The notes: generated by a model not told the origin, from the letters alone. Shown: positions 33,370-47,179, numbered from the stretch's first letter. The stretch: 64,000 nucleotides of DNA from Gossypium raimondii (GCF_025698545.1 NC_068571.1:51369733-51433732), one strand, 5' to 3'. Program-made: numbers and translations.

Positions 33370-36300
33370 ATGAAAATACTAAGCTGGAACGTTCGTGGTT
33401 TGGGAAGGCCATGAACCGTCAAAAGGCTCAAAAATAAGCTGCGAGCCATTACTCTCCGAATTTTGTTTCTTATGGAAACAAAATTAAGTTAAAAAAAGAT
33501 GGAAATGGTCAGATTAAAGTGCGGTTTTGAGAACGGGATTGACATTGGAGCAGTAGGGTCAAGAAGGGGGCTATCATTGGGTTGGAAAGGTAATTCTTTG
33601 GTTAGCTTTAGAAGTTTTTCTTCTTTCCATATTGACTTTGAAATTCATGATAATGAATGTGATGATGTTTGGTGGTTAACGGGCTTTTATGGTAATCCGG
33701 ACGGAAGGAATAGATATAGATCATGGGAATTACTAAGAGACTTAAGCCATGACTAATCCATTCCCTGGGTTGCTTTAGGGGATTTCAATGAGATTGCCAA
33801 TTCTTTCGAGAAGAAAGGTGGTCAACTTAGATCAGAACGCCAGATAAATGCTTTCCAAATGTCACTAGAGGATTGCAGGCTTAATGATTTAGGCTATGTT
33901 GGGCGATGGTTCACATGGGAGCGAGAGAAATTTTTAGATGCAAACATAAGGGAACGTCTGGACCGTGGAGTTGTTATGTTGAATTGGGTAAATCTTTTTC
34001 CTAATTATCAGGTTGATCATCTGAGTCATTCTTTTTCTGATCATTGCCCTATTCTTTTGGATACTATAAAGAAAAGTTGGAATGAGCAGGGTAATAATGA
34101 CAAAATATTTCGATTCGAAGCCAAATGGTGTTTAGATAGCTAATTTGAAGAGATGGTGAAAAAATGGTGGGCTGATGTTTTAGGAAGCGTTCCGATTAAG
34201 CTCGAGAATTTGAGTTATCAGATTCAACGATGAAACAAATCCAGAATTAAAGAGGAAAGGAAACACCGTGTAGATTTAGAAGATAAATTAAATTTTCATT
34301 ATAATCAATATCCCTCTGACGAGACTTTAGCGAAAATTACAAATGTCCAAGTGGGGCTTAATTTGGAGGCAGATAAGGAGGAATTATTCTGGGAGCAACG
34401 AGCTCGGGTTAATTGGCTAAAGAATGGAGATCGTAATACTAGCTACTTTCATAAAATAGCTGTGCAACATCAGTTACGGGGTAGAATTTCTGAGCTTGAT
34501 GATGGGAACGGTAGGAGGATTTCTTCGACTGAGGAAATTTTGAAGCTTGCTGCTGATTATTTTAGTAACCTTTTTTCGGCTTTTGAGATGGGTTCTGATG
34601 AGCATGTTTTTGAATTAGTAGAGAAAATAGTTACTGAGAGCATGAATGATTTTCTTATTAAACAGTTCACTGAAGAATATATTGAATCGGCGGTAAAGAT
34701 GATGGCGCCTTTGAATGTACTTAGAGTTGATGGATTTCCCGCAATATTTTTTCAAAGGTACTGGCATATAATTGGGTCTGATATTACTGCTTATTGTTTG
34801 TCTATTCTGAATGGAAAATATGAAGTGGGATATATTAATAAGACACGTATTGTTTTGATCCTTAAGGTTGAAAAACCAAAAAATTTGTTACAATTTAGAC
34901 CTATAAGCCTTTGTAATGTTGTTTACAAAATAATCGCGAAAGCCTTGGTGAATAGAATGAGTACTGTTTTGGGACAATGTATTGATGAAGCCCAAAGGGC
35001 TTTTATCCTAGGAAGGCTTATTTCGGATAATGTGCTTATTGCTTATGAGGTCATTCACTCTCTTAAAATGAAGAAAAGTGGCAAGAAAGGGAACTTTGCG
35101 CTAAAACTCGATATGAGTAAAGCGTATGACCGCGTCGAATGGGATTTCTTGGCGGGAATGATGACTCATTTAGGTTTTCATGCTGATTGGATAGTTTTGG
35201 TTATGAGATGTGTTTGTTCCATCTCTTATTCTGTGAGCCTTAACGGGGCTAATAATGAGTGGTTTTCGCCTTCAAGAGGACTAAGGCAGGGAAACCCTCT
35301 CAGTAATTTGTGCCGAAGGTTTCTCCACTCTTATTAATAAAGCCAAGCAGAAAGGAAGAATGAGGGAGGCGTCGATTGGTAAGGAAAGATTTTCACTTAC
35401 TCATCTGTTTTTTGCATATGGTTGTATTCTTTTTGGCGACGCTTTATGTGAAAGAGATAGAGTGATTCGGGATGTGATTCGAGAGTATGAAGTGATTTCT
35501 GGGCAGCGTGTGAATTTTGATAAATCCCTTATTTATTTTGTAGCTAATGTGGACTCCACTATCAAGGAAAACATATTTGCTAGGGGTTCAGATGGCTTTA
35601 AGCCCAAAAAAATACTTAGGCTTGCCTATGATGGTTGGCCGGAGGAAAACTTGGGCTTTTGCTCATTTTGTTGATAGGTTCAGAAAACGTATTGAAGGGT
35701 AGAGTTTGCGCTATCTATCTATAGGGGGAATGAGGTTTTCATTAAGTTGGTTCTACAGGCCATACCTCTTTATGTTATGCAGTGTTTTTTTATGCCGAAG
35801 TCTTTATGTCATAAACTCGAAGGCATAATGAACAAGTTTTGGTGGACAAATAATAAAACTATTAAGGGCATACATTGGAGCACTTGGGATTTCTTATGTC
35901 GACCGAAATGCGTTGGTGGAATGAGTTTTAAAATTCTGTTTTTGTTTAACAAGGCTCTATTAGCAAAACAAGTTTGGCGCATGTTTTCCCAACCTAATTG
36001 TCTTTTAGCTAAAGTGTTAAAAGCCCGTTATTTTCCATCTTCGGATATACTATAAGAAAATATTAGATCTTACCCTTCGTTTACCTGGAGAAGTATATGC
36101 AGTGCTTGAGAGCTGATTGCGGATGGGTTAGTATGGTGTGTTAGTAGTGGTGCCCGAATTAATATATGAAGTGAGCCTTGGTTACCTGGAAGGGAGAACA
36201 ATAGAGTATTAATCCAAAAGGTTATGCCTACTTAGATGCATGTAAATCAATTAATTAAGGCCGCCACTAATATCTAGGACAATGAGTTGATCCACAAAAT

Positions 36301-37138
36301 ATTTGACGAAAGCACAGCAGAGCTTATGCTCTCCATTCCTATTTCTGGAGCTAATTCGGAGGACATGTTGGTATGGAAACATGAAGGTTCTGGGGAATAT
36401 ACAGTGAAAAGTGGATATCGGGTTCTATCTACAGAACTGTTATAGAAAAATACTTCCATATTTCCTAATGATGCTAACTATAAGGATTTTTACAAAGCTC
36501 TATGGAATATGCACACCCCAGCAAAGATTAAAATACACATATAGCGGGTTTTTAATAATCTATTGCCTCATTCTTATACTTTGGCGAGGCCTTTGTTAAA
36601 TGTAGAAGTTGTCTGTCCTTTGTGCAAAGTAGATCCGGAGGATTCTAGTCATTTGATGTGGTCTTGTGGCACTCTTCAGTCTGTGTGGGCTTCGCTTCAG
36701 ATCAAGATTCCGTCATTTGATGAACTGTCGTGTTGTAAGCATCGTTTTCTTCATACTTTTTCCACTGCAGATGATCAACAAAGACAAGTTATGGCAATCT
36801 CTTTATGGAGCCTATGGTTTAGAAGAAACAAACTTATTCATGAAGGGGTCAAACTTTCTTTTCAGGAACTGTTGGGATTTATTCGTGGTTATGTTCAAGA
36901 TCTTAACCTAAATCAAGAGAGTCTTCGCCCTTCTCTTAGATCTATGGTAAAAGAGTTTTGGCAACCCCTTGACTGTGAAGTCATCAAACTAAATTTTGAT
37001 GCGTCTTTTCAAAATGAATTTCGAATCGCTACGATAGCAGTTTTAACAAGAGACTGGGCAGGAGAATTAATAGGAACGTTCCGCGCTGAAAGGCCGGAGG
37101 CAACAGACTTGTGGTGTCTGGTCAGATGGAGTTCCTGA
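33370..37138 (+). pseudogene. LINE ORF2 (endonuclease - reverse transcriptase - RNase H), broken
   Basis: It begins MKILSWNVRGLGRP, the usual start of the plant L1 endonuclease. 'GFYGNPDGRNR', 'VALGDFNEI' and 'SDHCPILL' follow as endonuclease blocks. The reverse transcriptase lies mainly in 34351-35337 (FRPISLCNVVYKIIAKAL, KLDMSKAYDRVEWDFL, SRGLRQGNPLS). About 18 bp are missing after NPLS, with a frame change into CAEGFSTLINKAKQKG. The catalytic FADD box reads FAYG (about 35416). A zinc-finger-like connection region and an RNase H start (KLNFDASF, about 36987) end early at 37138. At least eight stop codons interrupt it. Confidence 0.9.
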
Positions 37139-37540
37139 TTCCGTGAAGACGATGGTGATGATGGATTGATTGGCTTGGAATCATAAATACCAGGGTTTTT
37201 CTTGACTCGGATTTGAAAATGGTGAAGACTCACCGCTCCTCCAATTATGGATTCAAAGCTTCGTTCTCTTCTCTTCCTAATCTCAAGATCTTTTTCAAAA
37301 GGAGAAGCGATACGTCCGTTGGCTGATATTGGGTTTTGAAATTAGCTGCAGTTTTTGATTCAGGGTGGTTTTTCTTATGTTGTTTTGGTTTTGATTGTTT
37401 TTTAGGTGTGTGTTGGCTTTTTAGTTTGGGCCTTTTAATTTATCTGTCTTTTCATTTTCTATTCTGACTATGTCTTTTCAGCTTTGCCCTGAGCCGTGTG
37501 ATTATTAATATATCAGCCAGTTTTTCATGTAAAAAAAAAA

Positions 37541-37875
37541 TCTATTCTTCAAACTTCTTTTTGGTTCACATTAGTCTAAAAAATTGACAACTTTTCTCAA
37601 TTTGGCCTTTAAATTTAGATTTTCGTTAAGATATGGTGATATAATACTTTAAGATTGTTCCATATCATTAATTGAAATGTTTTCAAAAAAAGATTATAAT
37701 TTTTTATGTTTTAATATCAAAGTGTCATGTCATCGTACTTTAATAAAACCTAAGTTTAGGGGCCAAATTGAAAAAATAACCAAGTTTGAAGAATAATGTA
37801 AACAAAAAAATTTATGAACTAAATTGAGAAAAGCTGACAAATTCAAGGGCTAAATTTTGTTATATCCTATTTAAA
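37541..37875. mobile_element. Foldback MITE abutting the LINE tail
   Basis: The left text 'attcttcaaacttctttttg' and the right 'aaccaagtttgaagaataat' are inverted, as are 'ctcaatttggcc' and 'ggccaaattgaaaa'. A second, outer pair (ttttctcaattt / aaattgagaaaa) suggests two superimposed elements. It is non-coding. Confidence 0.5.
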
Positions 37876-38227
37876 TTTAGCGAAAATTGATTAAGAGTAT
37901 TATCAATTAGACTTAAATTTATAAATCAAATAATTAAAGGGATTAAATTTTAAGCACAAGGACTTGGTTCAAATTTGAACCAAGATCCAATGTTATTGCA
38001 AGACACGTTTCTACAGCCACATGGGATTTGAGAACATGCGATGTAACGAGCAAACGACCGCCTTTGCCAATTAACCAACCCTTAATTATTAAATAGAAGG
38101 GGTTAACGTAAGGCAGCAACAAGCCTCTAGCCCACTGCCCTCACCCATAAATCCCTGTTTTTAGGTACAAAAAAGAGAGATTTTTTTAAGTTTTCAATAA
38201 TAGAGATAGTAGCAAAGAAGAAGAAAA

Positions 38228-41200
38228 ATGTGGGAATCGATCTGTTTAACATTGGCCGCTACCGCTGGTAATAACATAGGCAAAGTTCTACAAAAGAAGG
38301 GCACCGGTATTCTCCCTCCTCTCTCCTTCAAGTTCAAGGTATCATTCACCCTTTTTCTGGGTATCTTTTTGTTTTTTTTTTTTTGTTTTTTGTATATTCT
38401 GCAATGATTCATACAGCCATTAAACTTTTTTAAGCTACTGTAATATTGGGTTTGGTTTGAAACTTTTCAGTATGTGTGATTTTTGGGATATTGATCATAA
38501 AAGAAATTATCAATTTCAGCTTCAGATCAGGCCTTCGCTTGAAGTTCTGACTTGTTTGTACTTCTTTTTATGTAGGTGATAAGAGCATATGCTGTTAATA
38601 AATCATGGCTGGTTGGGTTTCTGATCGATATATCCGGTGCCTTGTTGATGCTGAGAGCTTTATCGTTGGCTCCGGTAAATTGATGTTAATGATATATAAG
38701 ATTACTACTTTACTACTTAATGACCAATGCTTGGCTGCAGAGGGATTCAATTCTATATATGATGATTGATAGTGTTAAATGTTTGGTATATTCTTTTATC
38801 TTTGTGAATGACAAAAGTGTTGTTCAGGTATCTGTCATTCAACCAGTTTCTGGCTGTGGACTTGCCATTCTTTCAATCTTTTCACACTTCTATCTACAAG
38901 AAGTCATGAATGTTATTGACTGGTTGGGGATTACATTAGCTGGCATTGGCACCATAGGTAATCCCAGTTATCATATTCGATTACTCCCTATAGAATCAAC
39001 CATGGCATGATAGTTCTCAATAATGTATTTATAATCTTCCCCATTGATATCTCCATATTACATTTTGGGTTTGAACTCTGTTAAATGCACCTTCTCCTGA
39101 TGATTATGCTTACAGTTTCTTCGATAACCAGAATCATCCAGTTTAGCCTTATGATAGCGCAGTAGAAAACTATTGACCTATACATAGTAAATAGTAATAA
39201 TCTCTTTTTTTGTTCATTTAGGAGTTGGTGCTGGTGGAGAGGAGCAAGTGGCTTCTTCAGTATCTATTTTACAGTTACCATGGTTGGCATTCTTTGTCGT
39301 AATCTTGTTTGTAGGTACCTTTTTCCCGTACTCTTATCTAATAGTGTTGCTTTTATATTAATATCACATATATATTTTTAAATTTCTGAAATATGTTGTA
39401 GGATTCACTGATCTATTTCATGATTAAATTCTTTTCTTGCGAACTTGAAACTATTAAGAAATTCGCAAATTCGAAGAAATTCTAAAAGCTTTGATGCATC
39501 ATACCAAAAATGTTGTTCCTTTACAGGGAACTTTTAGAAGTTATCTGAAGGACAATTTCCACTCAATAATATCTACACCGTTGATCTAATAAAACAACGC
39601 AAGTACTAGATCTCAGTCTGTGTAGAACATAATTGGATCTTTAGTTTAATCATATTACACCAAGTGCTATTAACTTACTGCTGGTGCATCCCTCCTAGGT
39701 GCAAGATTTATTGAGTGGCATGATGATGGCTTTTATTGATGAATGAATTGTTTTGTAAATTTAGTATTGAAGCTGTTTTCTTGTGCTCCTTAAAATACTT
39801 GTAAATTATCAATTCCTGTTGGATTTTATATTTATTGAATATAAAATTTAGAAAATTTTGAGCTTCAGTCAAGCTGAATTATTTTAAAGAAACTAAAAGA
39901 ACTGTTGTTGTTGTTTGTCATTGGAGTGCCCTACTCATGATATCTCCAATCATCCCTGTTTTCCTGTCTTTGTTCCTTTGATTATTTATTGTGGGCTAAT
40001 CCATCCTGCATGCTTTCGTGCTCTGTATATGGTTATACAGGTACTCCTGAATGGGTGGCTTCGCATCTGCAAGCGTCAGCGGAGAGAGCAAGAGCTGGTA
40101 AACTCTTATGCTATATTTCATTGTTCCTTTGATTATCCCCCCTTTCTCGCTTTTGTGCACTTATTAACAATTGTTTTCATGTAGATGGAGTATGAGGTTG
40201 TTGAAGAGATCATATATGGCTTGGAATCAGGAATTTTGTTTGGGTAATCTTTTTTACCTTAACTACTTTTATTGGACATGTTATTGTTGCTCTTCATGGT
40301 TTATAATTGATCCCTGTAGCACTGCTATGTGCCTGCATGGCTGCATCAAGACTGATGGGGTTATTGTGGTTCTGGATGTTCATTTTAAATGTAGCTCCAT
40401 TTTTCTTTTCAGAATGGCATCGGTGATATCAAAGATAGGATTTGTCTTCGTGCAGCAGGGCTTTTCCAAAATGTTGATTCCTCTATGTGTCTCAATCAGT
40501 ATATGTTGTAGTGGTACTGGATTTTACTACCAGGTATTTCCGCTACTCAAAGTGGTTCATCAAGTTATCCAAGCATGTTGACACCTTTACCTTCTATTTA
40601 GCTGTGTCCATGCGTGTGATTAAGAAAATTCATGTTTAACATGGTCCACTTATGTTTTGATTTAGCGGAAGAAAGGTTCATTATCAGGAATTTATGTTTA
40701 ACAGGGTCCGCTAATGTGTTACTTTGCCAACTATTGTTATATACTTGAGCCTCTAGATATGTAACATGATCTTTTACACCTTGTGAGCAGACTCGCGGCT
40801 TGAAGCATGGTAGAGCAATTGTGATATCCACTTGTGCTGCTGTGGCATCAATTGTGACTGGTGTACTGGCTGGTATGCTCGCATTGGGTGAACGGTTACC
40901 TTCAGCACCAGTTGCTCGTCTTTCTCTTCTGCTTGGATGGTATTTAGTGCTATTCTATTCTTTACACAATTTCTGTGTCGAACGTTCTCTCGTGTGGCTT
41001 GCCACTTGTATCGCATTTTTCTTGTTTGAAATAAAAAGAAAAAAGAAGTTTGGATGAGACTGCTGAAACAGCAATTTACCTGAAAATTTTCTGATTGCAG
41101 GTTATTTATCATGATGGGTGTGATCTTGCTTGTGAGCTCGACGAGACTGATGCGGCACCTTCCATGGCCATTGCAGAACTTAATACCAAGTGGAGCAGAC

Positions 41201-41320
41201 CGGAATTTCAGTCTGAGGAAAACAGGGTCTCATCGAGTCAAGGATCCTAGCCCAGCTGCTGTTATCCCAGCAGCAACATTGCACCATCTGATACCAACAC
41301 CGGCTAAGGAGAAGGCATAG
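38228..41320 (+). CDS. NIPA9: NIPA-type magnesium transporter (NIPA9-like)
   Basis: Nine coding exons, all with GT/AG introns: 38228-38338, 38576-38674, 38828-38957, 39222-39310, 40041-40097, 40185-40243, 40413-40533, 40791-40939, 41101-41320. The product is 344 aa, starting [20 protein letters not shown]. It is a polytopic membrane protein of the NIPA/DUF803 family, expected to carry Mg2+ and to resemble the drug/metabolite transporter fold. Family blocks seen are [59 protein letters not shown] and [20 protein letters not shown]. The tail is hydrophilic and basic (RVKDPSP.., ending KEKA). Length and N-terminus fit the Arabidopsis protein I know as NIPA9. The frame closes exactly across all nine exons, so the gene appears intact. 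The individual short frames here are exon pieces or shadows. Confidence 0.9.
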
Positions 41321-41569
41321 GCAAAGGATGCAAAAGATCACTGCATAAGCAGACGAATATGACAATCTCCGATCAACTTTTGAGTCTTCAGTCTGGGTAC
41401 TGTTTCCATTTCGGAGGGCATGAAATTTTTTAAGATCACTCTCCCACTGATCTGTTTGACATTATTGACATTATAACGTTTGAAAATTGTAAAATATTAC
41501 CATTCTAAAATTACTATAATACAATATACTTAGTTTCTTGCAATTATTATTTTTAAACTTTTAAGGATA
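41321..41569. other. 3' flank of the NIPA gene
   Basis: 3' UTR-like sequence. No poly(A) signal is assigned. Confidence 0.35.
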
Positions 41570-42500
41570 AACAACACCGGTCTTCGTTTTGGTTATTTAA
41601 TTTAAAATTATAATTTGGTTACTGAAGTTTTGAAATTGTTTTTTTACCCAATTTTAAATTACATTTTTTAGCTGGTATAATAATATTTTTAATTTTTAAT
41701 TTTTATATTCTTTTGTCAATTTGACCTTAATTATATAAAATGACAAAATTAAAATTCTTTTTAAAGAATTAGAAAATTCTAAAATAAAAATAAAAATAGA
41801 TAAAGTGAAGGAAAATTTGTTTTTAACACTCCAAAATTTTCTCTTATTGGTCCTCTGTTTTTACTTTTTTTTTCTTTTGCTTTTTGCTTTAGCTTTTTGT
41901 TATAAGAAAAAGAATCAAAATTTAATTTGTTTTTATAATTTGGGTTTTGAAAAAAATTTAAATGAATTAAAAATCTAAATTGAGTCAAAAAGAAAAAAGT
42001 TGTGGTATATTTTGCACTTTTTTGCTAAAAAAATGGCATCAGAGTCGATTTTACAAGTCTTTGTAACATGAATTTTGGATGTTCTTCAATGGCATGAAAT
42101 TTGACTTGAAGATGTTACTAATTTAATTTCGTGAAACATTAAGGAAATATGTAATGATTTAACATTTTGGTTTTGTTCTGTTTTTAATTTATTATAGGAT
42201 TCTAGTGAACGATGATTTTTTTATTTTCTATACATATTAGTCCTTCAACAACAACATTTTATTTTTAAAAATAAATTTGGTTTTTTAATAATTTTATATA
42301 GAATTAGGGTCAAATTGATGAAAGTATAAAAGTAAAATACTAAAATTGTTATTATACCAACTAAAAGTGCCACTTAACAATTTGGGTGACTTTAAAAACA
42401 ATTTTAAAATTTTTAGTAACCAAATTGCGACTTTTTTTCGTTAAATGGTCAAAAAGAAAACTTCGCATAATTTAATGACTAATAATATAGTTTACCTTAA
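41570..42500. mobile_element. Long foldback element, about 0.9 kb
   Basis: The left arm (about 41590-41660, 'aattataatttggttactga', 'ttgaaattgtttttttaccc') matches the reverse complement of the right arm (about 42385-42440, 'tttttagtaaccaaattgcg', 'gggtgactttaaaaacaatt'). Inner segments pair less well. It is non-coding and AT-rich. Confidence 0.5.
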
Positions 42501-42534
42501 ACTTAAATTACTAGTGACAAAAATAAGTTTCATA

Positions 42535-42970
42535 GGTGTGTTCATGGCCGGACCTAAATATGATATTAACACATTTCATACTTACTCAAGCTTGAGTTGT
42601 CCAAAATATGAGCCTTAAAATTTTACCCAATCCCCCTTCATATTTGTAAATAGTTAACTCAATCTCATTTTAAGACTGCTCATATTATTATTTAAAAATA
42701 TATTTATATTATTTTTAATTTAATGTTAATGATTTTATATATTTTTACTTAATAAAATTTTATATATGATCATCTTAACATTTGTTTAATGCTTACATTA
42801 TACTATCATATACTATTATAGAGTTAATTTTCATGTTATAAACTACATAAAATATAAAATATTATAAACTAAAAAAGATTCGATTCAAATTTAAATATTT
42901 AAAATCGATCTATTTTTAAACTTTATTTTATCCAAACGTTTCTAAATTTGAACCCAACTTCAAGCTCATT
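42535..42970. repeat. Dispersed repeat family, copy 4 (inverted)
   Basis: 'atattaacacatttcatact', 'tgagccttaaaattttaccc' and 'ttcaagctcattcaacc' correspond, in reverse orientation, to text at 1928-2420 such as 'gtgttaatatcatgcttagc'. The middle is AT-rich. Edges are approximate. Confidence 0.45.
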
Positions 42971-43600
42971 CAACCAAAGATATTTTTATTGCGGATAAAA
43001 ATGTTTTTTAAATTTAGTTTAAAATTAAATATTTAATATTATTATAAAAACAATTTTGAATAATAAAATATATATATGTTAAATAGGATATTATGAAATA
43101 AAAATATGTATTCAAATGATGTTTAAATTTGTTAATGTTAAGGATATTTTAGTAGAAATATAAAAATAATTTATTATAACTTATTATTAATATTTTAATA
43201 TATGAAATATAAATTTTAAATATTTATAAGTAATTAATATTAATTATTTGTAAAATTAAAATTGAATGTATAATCTATATTTTAATTATTATAAAATATA
43301 TTAATTATTAAATTAAATATATATAAAATAAAAATTGAATAGAAAAATAATTATATAAATAAGGGTTAAAAGATGTTATTTTGAAAAACAAAAATTGCTT
43401 TTGCTTTTTCACTTCTGAAAAATCAATAACATACAAACAACTCCACCTTTATTACAATCACAGGGACCCCCTTGTGTAATTTTACCATTATTATCTGCTT
43501 CCTGTATGTGTTGTTGTTTCTTCCTTCCTTTTAAAACATGTGTTGTTCCTCTTAACTGATGTTTCTTCATTCTTTCTAATCAACTTCTTTGAAGGTCACC
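42971..43600. other. Very AT-rich spacer upstream of the IQM gene
   Basis: Almost pure A/T up to about 43375, then mixed sequence leading into the probable 5' UTR of the IQM gene. No element was recognised. Confidence 0.4.
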
Positions 43601-43919
43601 TTAAACCTCACTTCCACTCGTTCAGTGGAAATCAGGTAAGGGTTAACTATCTTTATGCATGACTCGCCAACTTTGAATCGTTTTTAACATGGTGTCCTTT
43701 TCATAGTGTATTAAATTTTCCACGGTATAGCTTGAATTGTTCAACCTGCCACCCAATTGCCTATATATTAAGCTGTCTGTCTTCACCTACTTCAACAAGT
43801 TGAATTTACTTTGCAGTTGAGCTCAATAAGTCAGAAGAAAAAAAAGTTTTCTTTTTGGTTTTTGGACTGCTTTCTTTGTTGTAGGTGAGGTTCTTGATTT
43901 TTTTTCCTCTTTGAAATCA

Positions 43920-46448
43920 ATGGGTATTTCCCTTTCTTTGCTTTTATCAACACGGGAGGAAATCCTTGAACACAAGGTTTTTGGTAGTTTTGATAATGGT
44001 GGTGATTCCCATGAAACAAAGCTTGAACAATCTATTAAACCAAATAGAATAGTTATACCAAAAAAACCCACCATAAAGCTCCCTGAACCAGTTGTATTTT
44101 CTTCTCCAAGGCCTGTAACTGAGCTTGATTCTGCTGCAACTAAGCTTCAAAAAGTCTACAAAGGGTATAGGACAAGAAGGAACCTTGCAGATTGTGCAGT
44201 TGTTGTTGAAGAGCTCTGGTTTGTCTCCATATAATCTCAATTTTGCTGTTCCTTTTTTCAGTGTTTTCGATTTCGAGTTATTTGTTTTGGTTCTTACATT
44301 CACTTAACATTTGCAGGTGGAAGACCTTAGATTCTGCAGCACTAAGAAGGTGTTCTATTTCGTTCTATGAGATTGAGAAACAAGAAACTGTGATATCAAA
44401 GTGGTCAAGGGCTAAAACAAGGGCTGCCAAGGTACTTTTCTAAGCTGTTTCCAGTCCTTAAAATACATTACTTAGCACTTTTTTCCCCCAATGGTTCTTA
44501 ACATTTTGCTTGAAGGCTGACAAGAACATCCTTTTTTGAATTTGTAGTTAGGAAAGGGTTTGTCTAAGGATGAAAAAGCTCAAAAACTAGCACTTCAACA
44601 TTGGCTTGAAGCTGTAAGTCCATACCATCCTTCTTGATTACTCCAAAATTGGCTTTTCCATTGAGTCCCCTTTTTTGTGTTTATAGCAAACTCTGCTAAG
44701 ATATGGTATCATTAGAACTCACATGGACCAGATCTGGATGTTATGTTATTTTCTTAGATTTATGAGTAACTGTTTTTTTTCTTTTATCTTGCTGCAGATT
44801 GATCCGCGCCATCGTTATGGACACAATTTACACTTCTACTATGATGTCTGGTCTGCAAGCAAGAGCTCACAACCTTTCTTCTACTGGTAATGTACTTTCG
44901 TAAAACTAAACTCCGAAGTTACATAAGTGAAGGCTACTCTTTTTCACCCTTATGTTCTGATATTTGAAATTCATTTTCTATCATGGAACTCAAGGTTGGA
45001 TATCGGTGATGGCAAAGAACTAAGCCTTAAGAAGTGTCAAAGAACTAGTCTACAACAGCAATGCATTAATTATCTTGGACCAGTGAGTCTTATTTAGTTC
45101 TATCCCATTTGAAATGCTCCAATTCTGTTTAAAGTTGTTTTTTGTGTATGTTTTTAATCATATCTGTTTTTTCTTGCTTGCAGAAAGAGAGGGAAGCATT
45201 CGAAGTGATTGTAGATAGTGGAAAGCTTGTTTACAAGCAATCCGGATTACTTGTTAACACCATTGATGATTCCAAGTGGATTTTTGTACTTAGCACATCA
45301 AAATCCTTGTATGTTGGGCAGAAGAAAAAAGGTGTTTTTCAGCACTCAAGTTTCCTTTCCGGTGGGGCTACGACAGCAGCCGGAAGATTGGTGGTTTCTC
45401 AAGGAGTTCTTGAGGTAAATATTGTGCACACTGCAATTCCAAATACCTTGCACCAGATTTTTTTCCCTTGAGACTTTGTTTCGTTAGAAATTTATACGAG
45501 GAAAAGTAATCAACATGAGATCAACTCATATGCACAAGAGACACTATTTTAATGAAGTTTGGGCCTGGTTGCTTACATCCATGAATGAGAGATGAAAATC
45601 CACTATAAACGTAGAGATTATAAAGATCTCCAAAAACTTTATAAACAAATATTAAACCTGAGCCTCGAAACAAAACCAATTTTTATGCTCTCTAGTGTTC
45701 AAACGCATGGAATACACCAGGTGTTCTGCCGAACTTTTTCTCGTATCCCTACAAAGCCTATTACTTGGTCTCCAAGAAACTTATTCTTCAGATATTACCT
45801 AATACAATATTTGGATCAATATCTAATGTATGATGCTAAATGCTTATCTTCCTTTCCAGGCTATTTGGCCTTACAGTGGTCATTACCTCCCAACTGAAGA
45901 TAATTTCAAGGAATTCATTATTTTCCTTGAGGAACAGAATGTAGATTTGACCAATGTAAAGGTAATAATCTAACATTATTTTCTCCAAGTTTGCATGTGT
46001 TTAGCTTAAATAGTCATTTAGGCTTATTGGTTCCTCATTTCTTATGCAGAGATGTGCAGTAGATGATGACTACACCGCATGCAAAGTTGCTGTTGATGAA
46101 TCCAAGCATGGGGAGATCAAAGATCCAACGGCAACAGTGAGTCTACAAAGTAGCATAGGCAACAGTGCTGCCAATGTGGAAGAACCAGCATTCAATATGG
46201 CGAACCGTTTGTCTTGCAAGTGGTCAAGTGGTGTTGGCCCTCGAATTGGTTGTGTTAAAGACTACCCCAAAGAGCTGCAATTTCAGGCATTGGAACAAGT
46301 CAACCTATCTCCAAGGATTGAACATGGTCGCTTCGGAAACTGTGGTCCGATACCTTCACCAAGACCGAGCCCCAAAATCCGTGTCTCACCAAGGCTTGCA
46401 TACATGGGACTCCCTAGCCCAAGGGTGTCTGTTATGGCTGCCAATTGA
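43920..46448 (+). CDS. IQM family calmodulin-binding protein
   Basis: Eight coding exons: 43920-44218, 44317-44431, 44548-44613, 44798-44886, 44995-45082, 45184-45414, 45860-45961, 46050-46448. The product is 462 aa. One IQ motif lies at about residues 72-92 ([20 protein letters not shown]), which should bind calmodulin without calcium dependence. The conserved IQM body follows: [47 protein letters not shown], and [19 protein letters not shown]. The C-terminal tail is serine/proline-rich ([18 protein letters not shown]). IQM proteins connect calcium/calmodulin signalling to growth and stress responses; I cannot name the paralogue. A 5' UTR intron is plausible, with donor CAG/GTAAGG at 43635/43636 and acceptor TTGTAG ending at 43884 (or TTGCAG ending at 43816). 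All junctions keep frame. Confidence 0.9.
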
Positions 46449-47179
46449 AAACTTAGTGAGCATTCACCAAATGGTAGGAGGGACAAAAGTTGAGTTGAGC
46501 ACTTCTTATGCTCACAATTTTGGAATAAAAGTGTATATAACAGATAGTAAAAAAATGTAAAATAGGTAGAAGGGAAGGGATCTAACCGAACATTCTTTGT
46601 TCTTTGATTTGTTTTATGCATTTAGGCGCAGTAACCCCATTTGTCCTGGGACGTTCCATTTGTTGGCTTATAATTTTTAGGCCAAAGGTGTCTAAAGCTC
46701 TAAAAAAATCCATTCTAAATTGAATTCTTGAAGGTCAAAATTTTAATAAATTAAGTCATTTAATCCTTAAAGTTAAAAGGTTAACTATTAAAGAGTAACA
46801 TAGCTATTTTGAGGTTGTTTTAGTAATGTAACATGTTAAAATTGTGTAATGTGTCGAAATATGATATTTTATATTTAAAATTATTAAAGATCATAAAAAT
46901 ACAAAAATTAAAATATATTTATTAAAATATATAAAAGTACAAAAAGTTATACACAATTATTATAGATGACAAAAGTTATATAAATTATTAAAATTCAAAA
47001 AGCATTTAAAATTATTAAAAGTACAAAATATAAAAATTATGAAAAATATTTAAAAATATTATAAAAATATCGAAAAGTTTAAATTTTATAAAAATTAAAA
47101 ATATATAAATTACAAAAAATAAAAATTGTAAAAATTATAAAATAAAATAAAAATTACAAAATGTTAAAATAGGGTTCAA
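46449..47179. other. 3' flank and AT-rich spacer
   Basis: The 3' UTR-like part extends to about 46670. Then 46840-47160 is an A/T-rich run full of short repeated words (ttataaaaat, attaaaagtac) without structure that I can classify. Confidence 0.4.

Larger units (their letters stand above)
32100..37540 (+). mobile_element. L1-type LINE, nearly full length, inactivated
   Basis: Parts occur in the correct order: a C/T-rich 5' leader, ORF1 with a CCHC zinc knuckle, ORF2 with endonuclease, reverse transcriptase and a truncated RNase H domain, a 3' UTR of about 390 bp and a poly(A) run at 37531-37540. Numerous in-frame stops, at least one deletion and a destroyed reverse-transcriptase catalytic motif make it inactive. 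It is 5' complete or nearly so, in contrast to the fragments at 8040, 10160, 23883 and 56690. I found no convincing target-site duplication. Confidence 0.9.

Noticed and set aside
36274..37233. Minus-strand and second-frame ORFs within the LINE
   Set aside because: They are shadows of the decayed ORF2.
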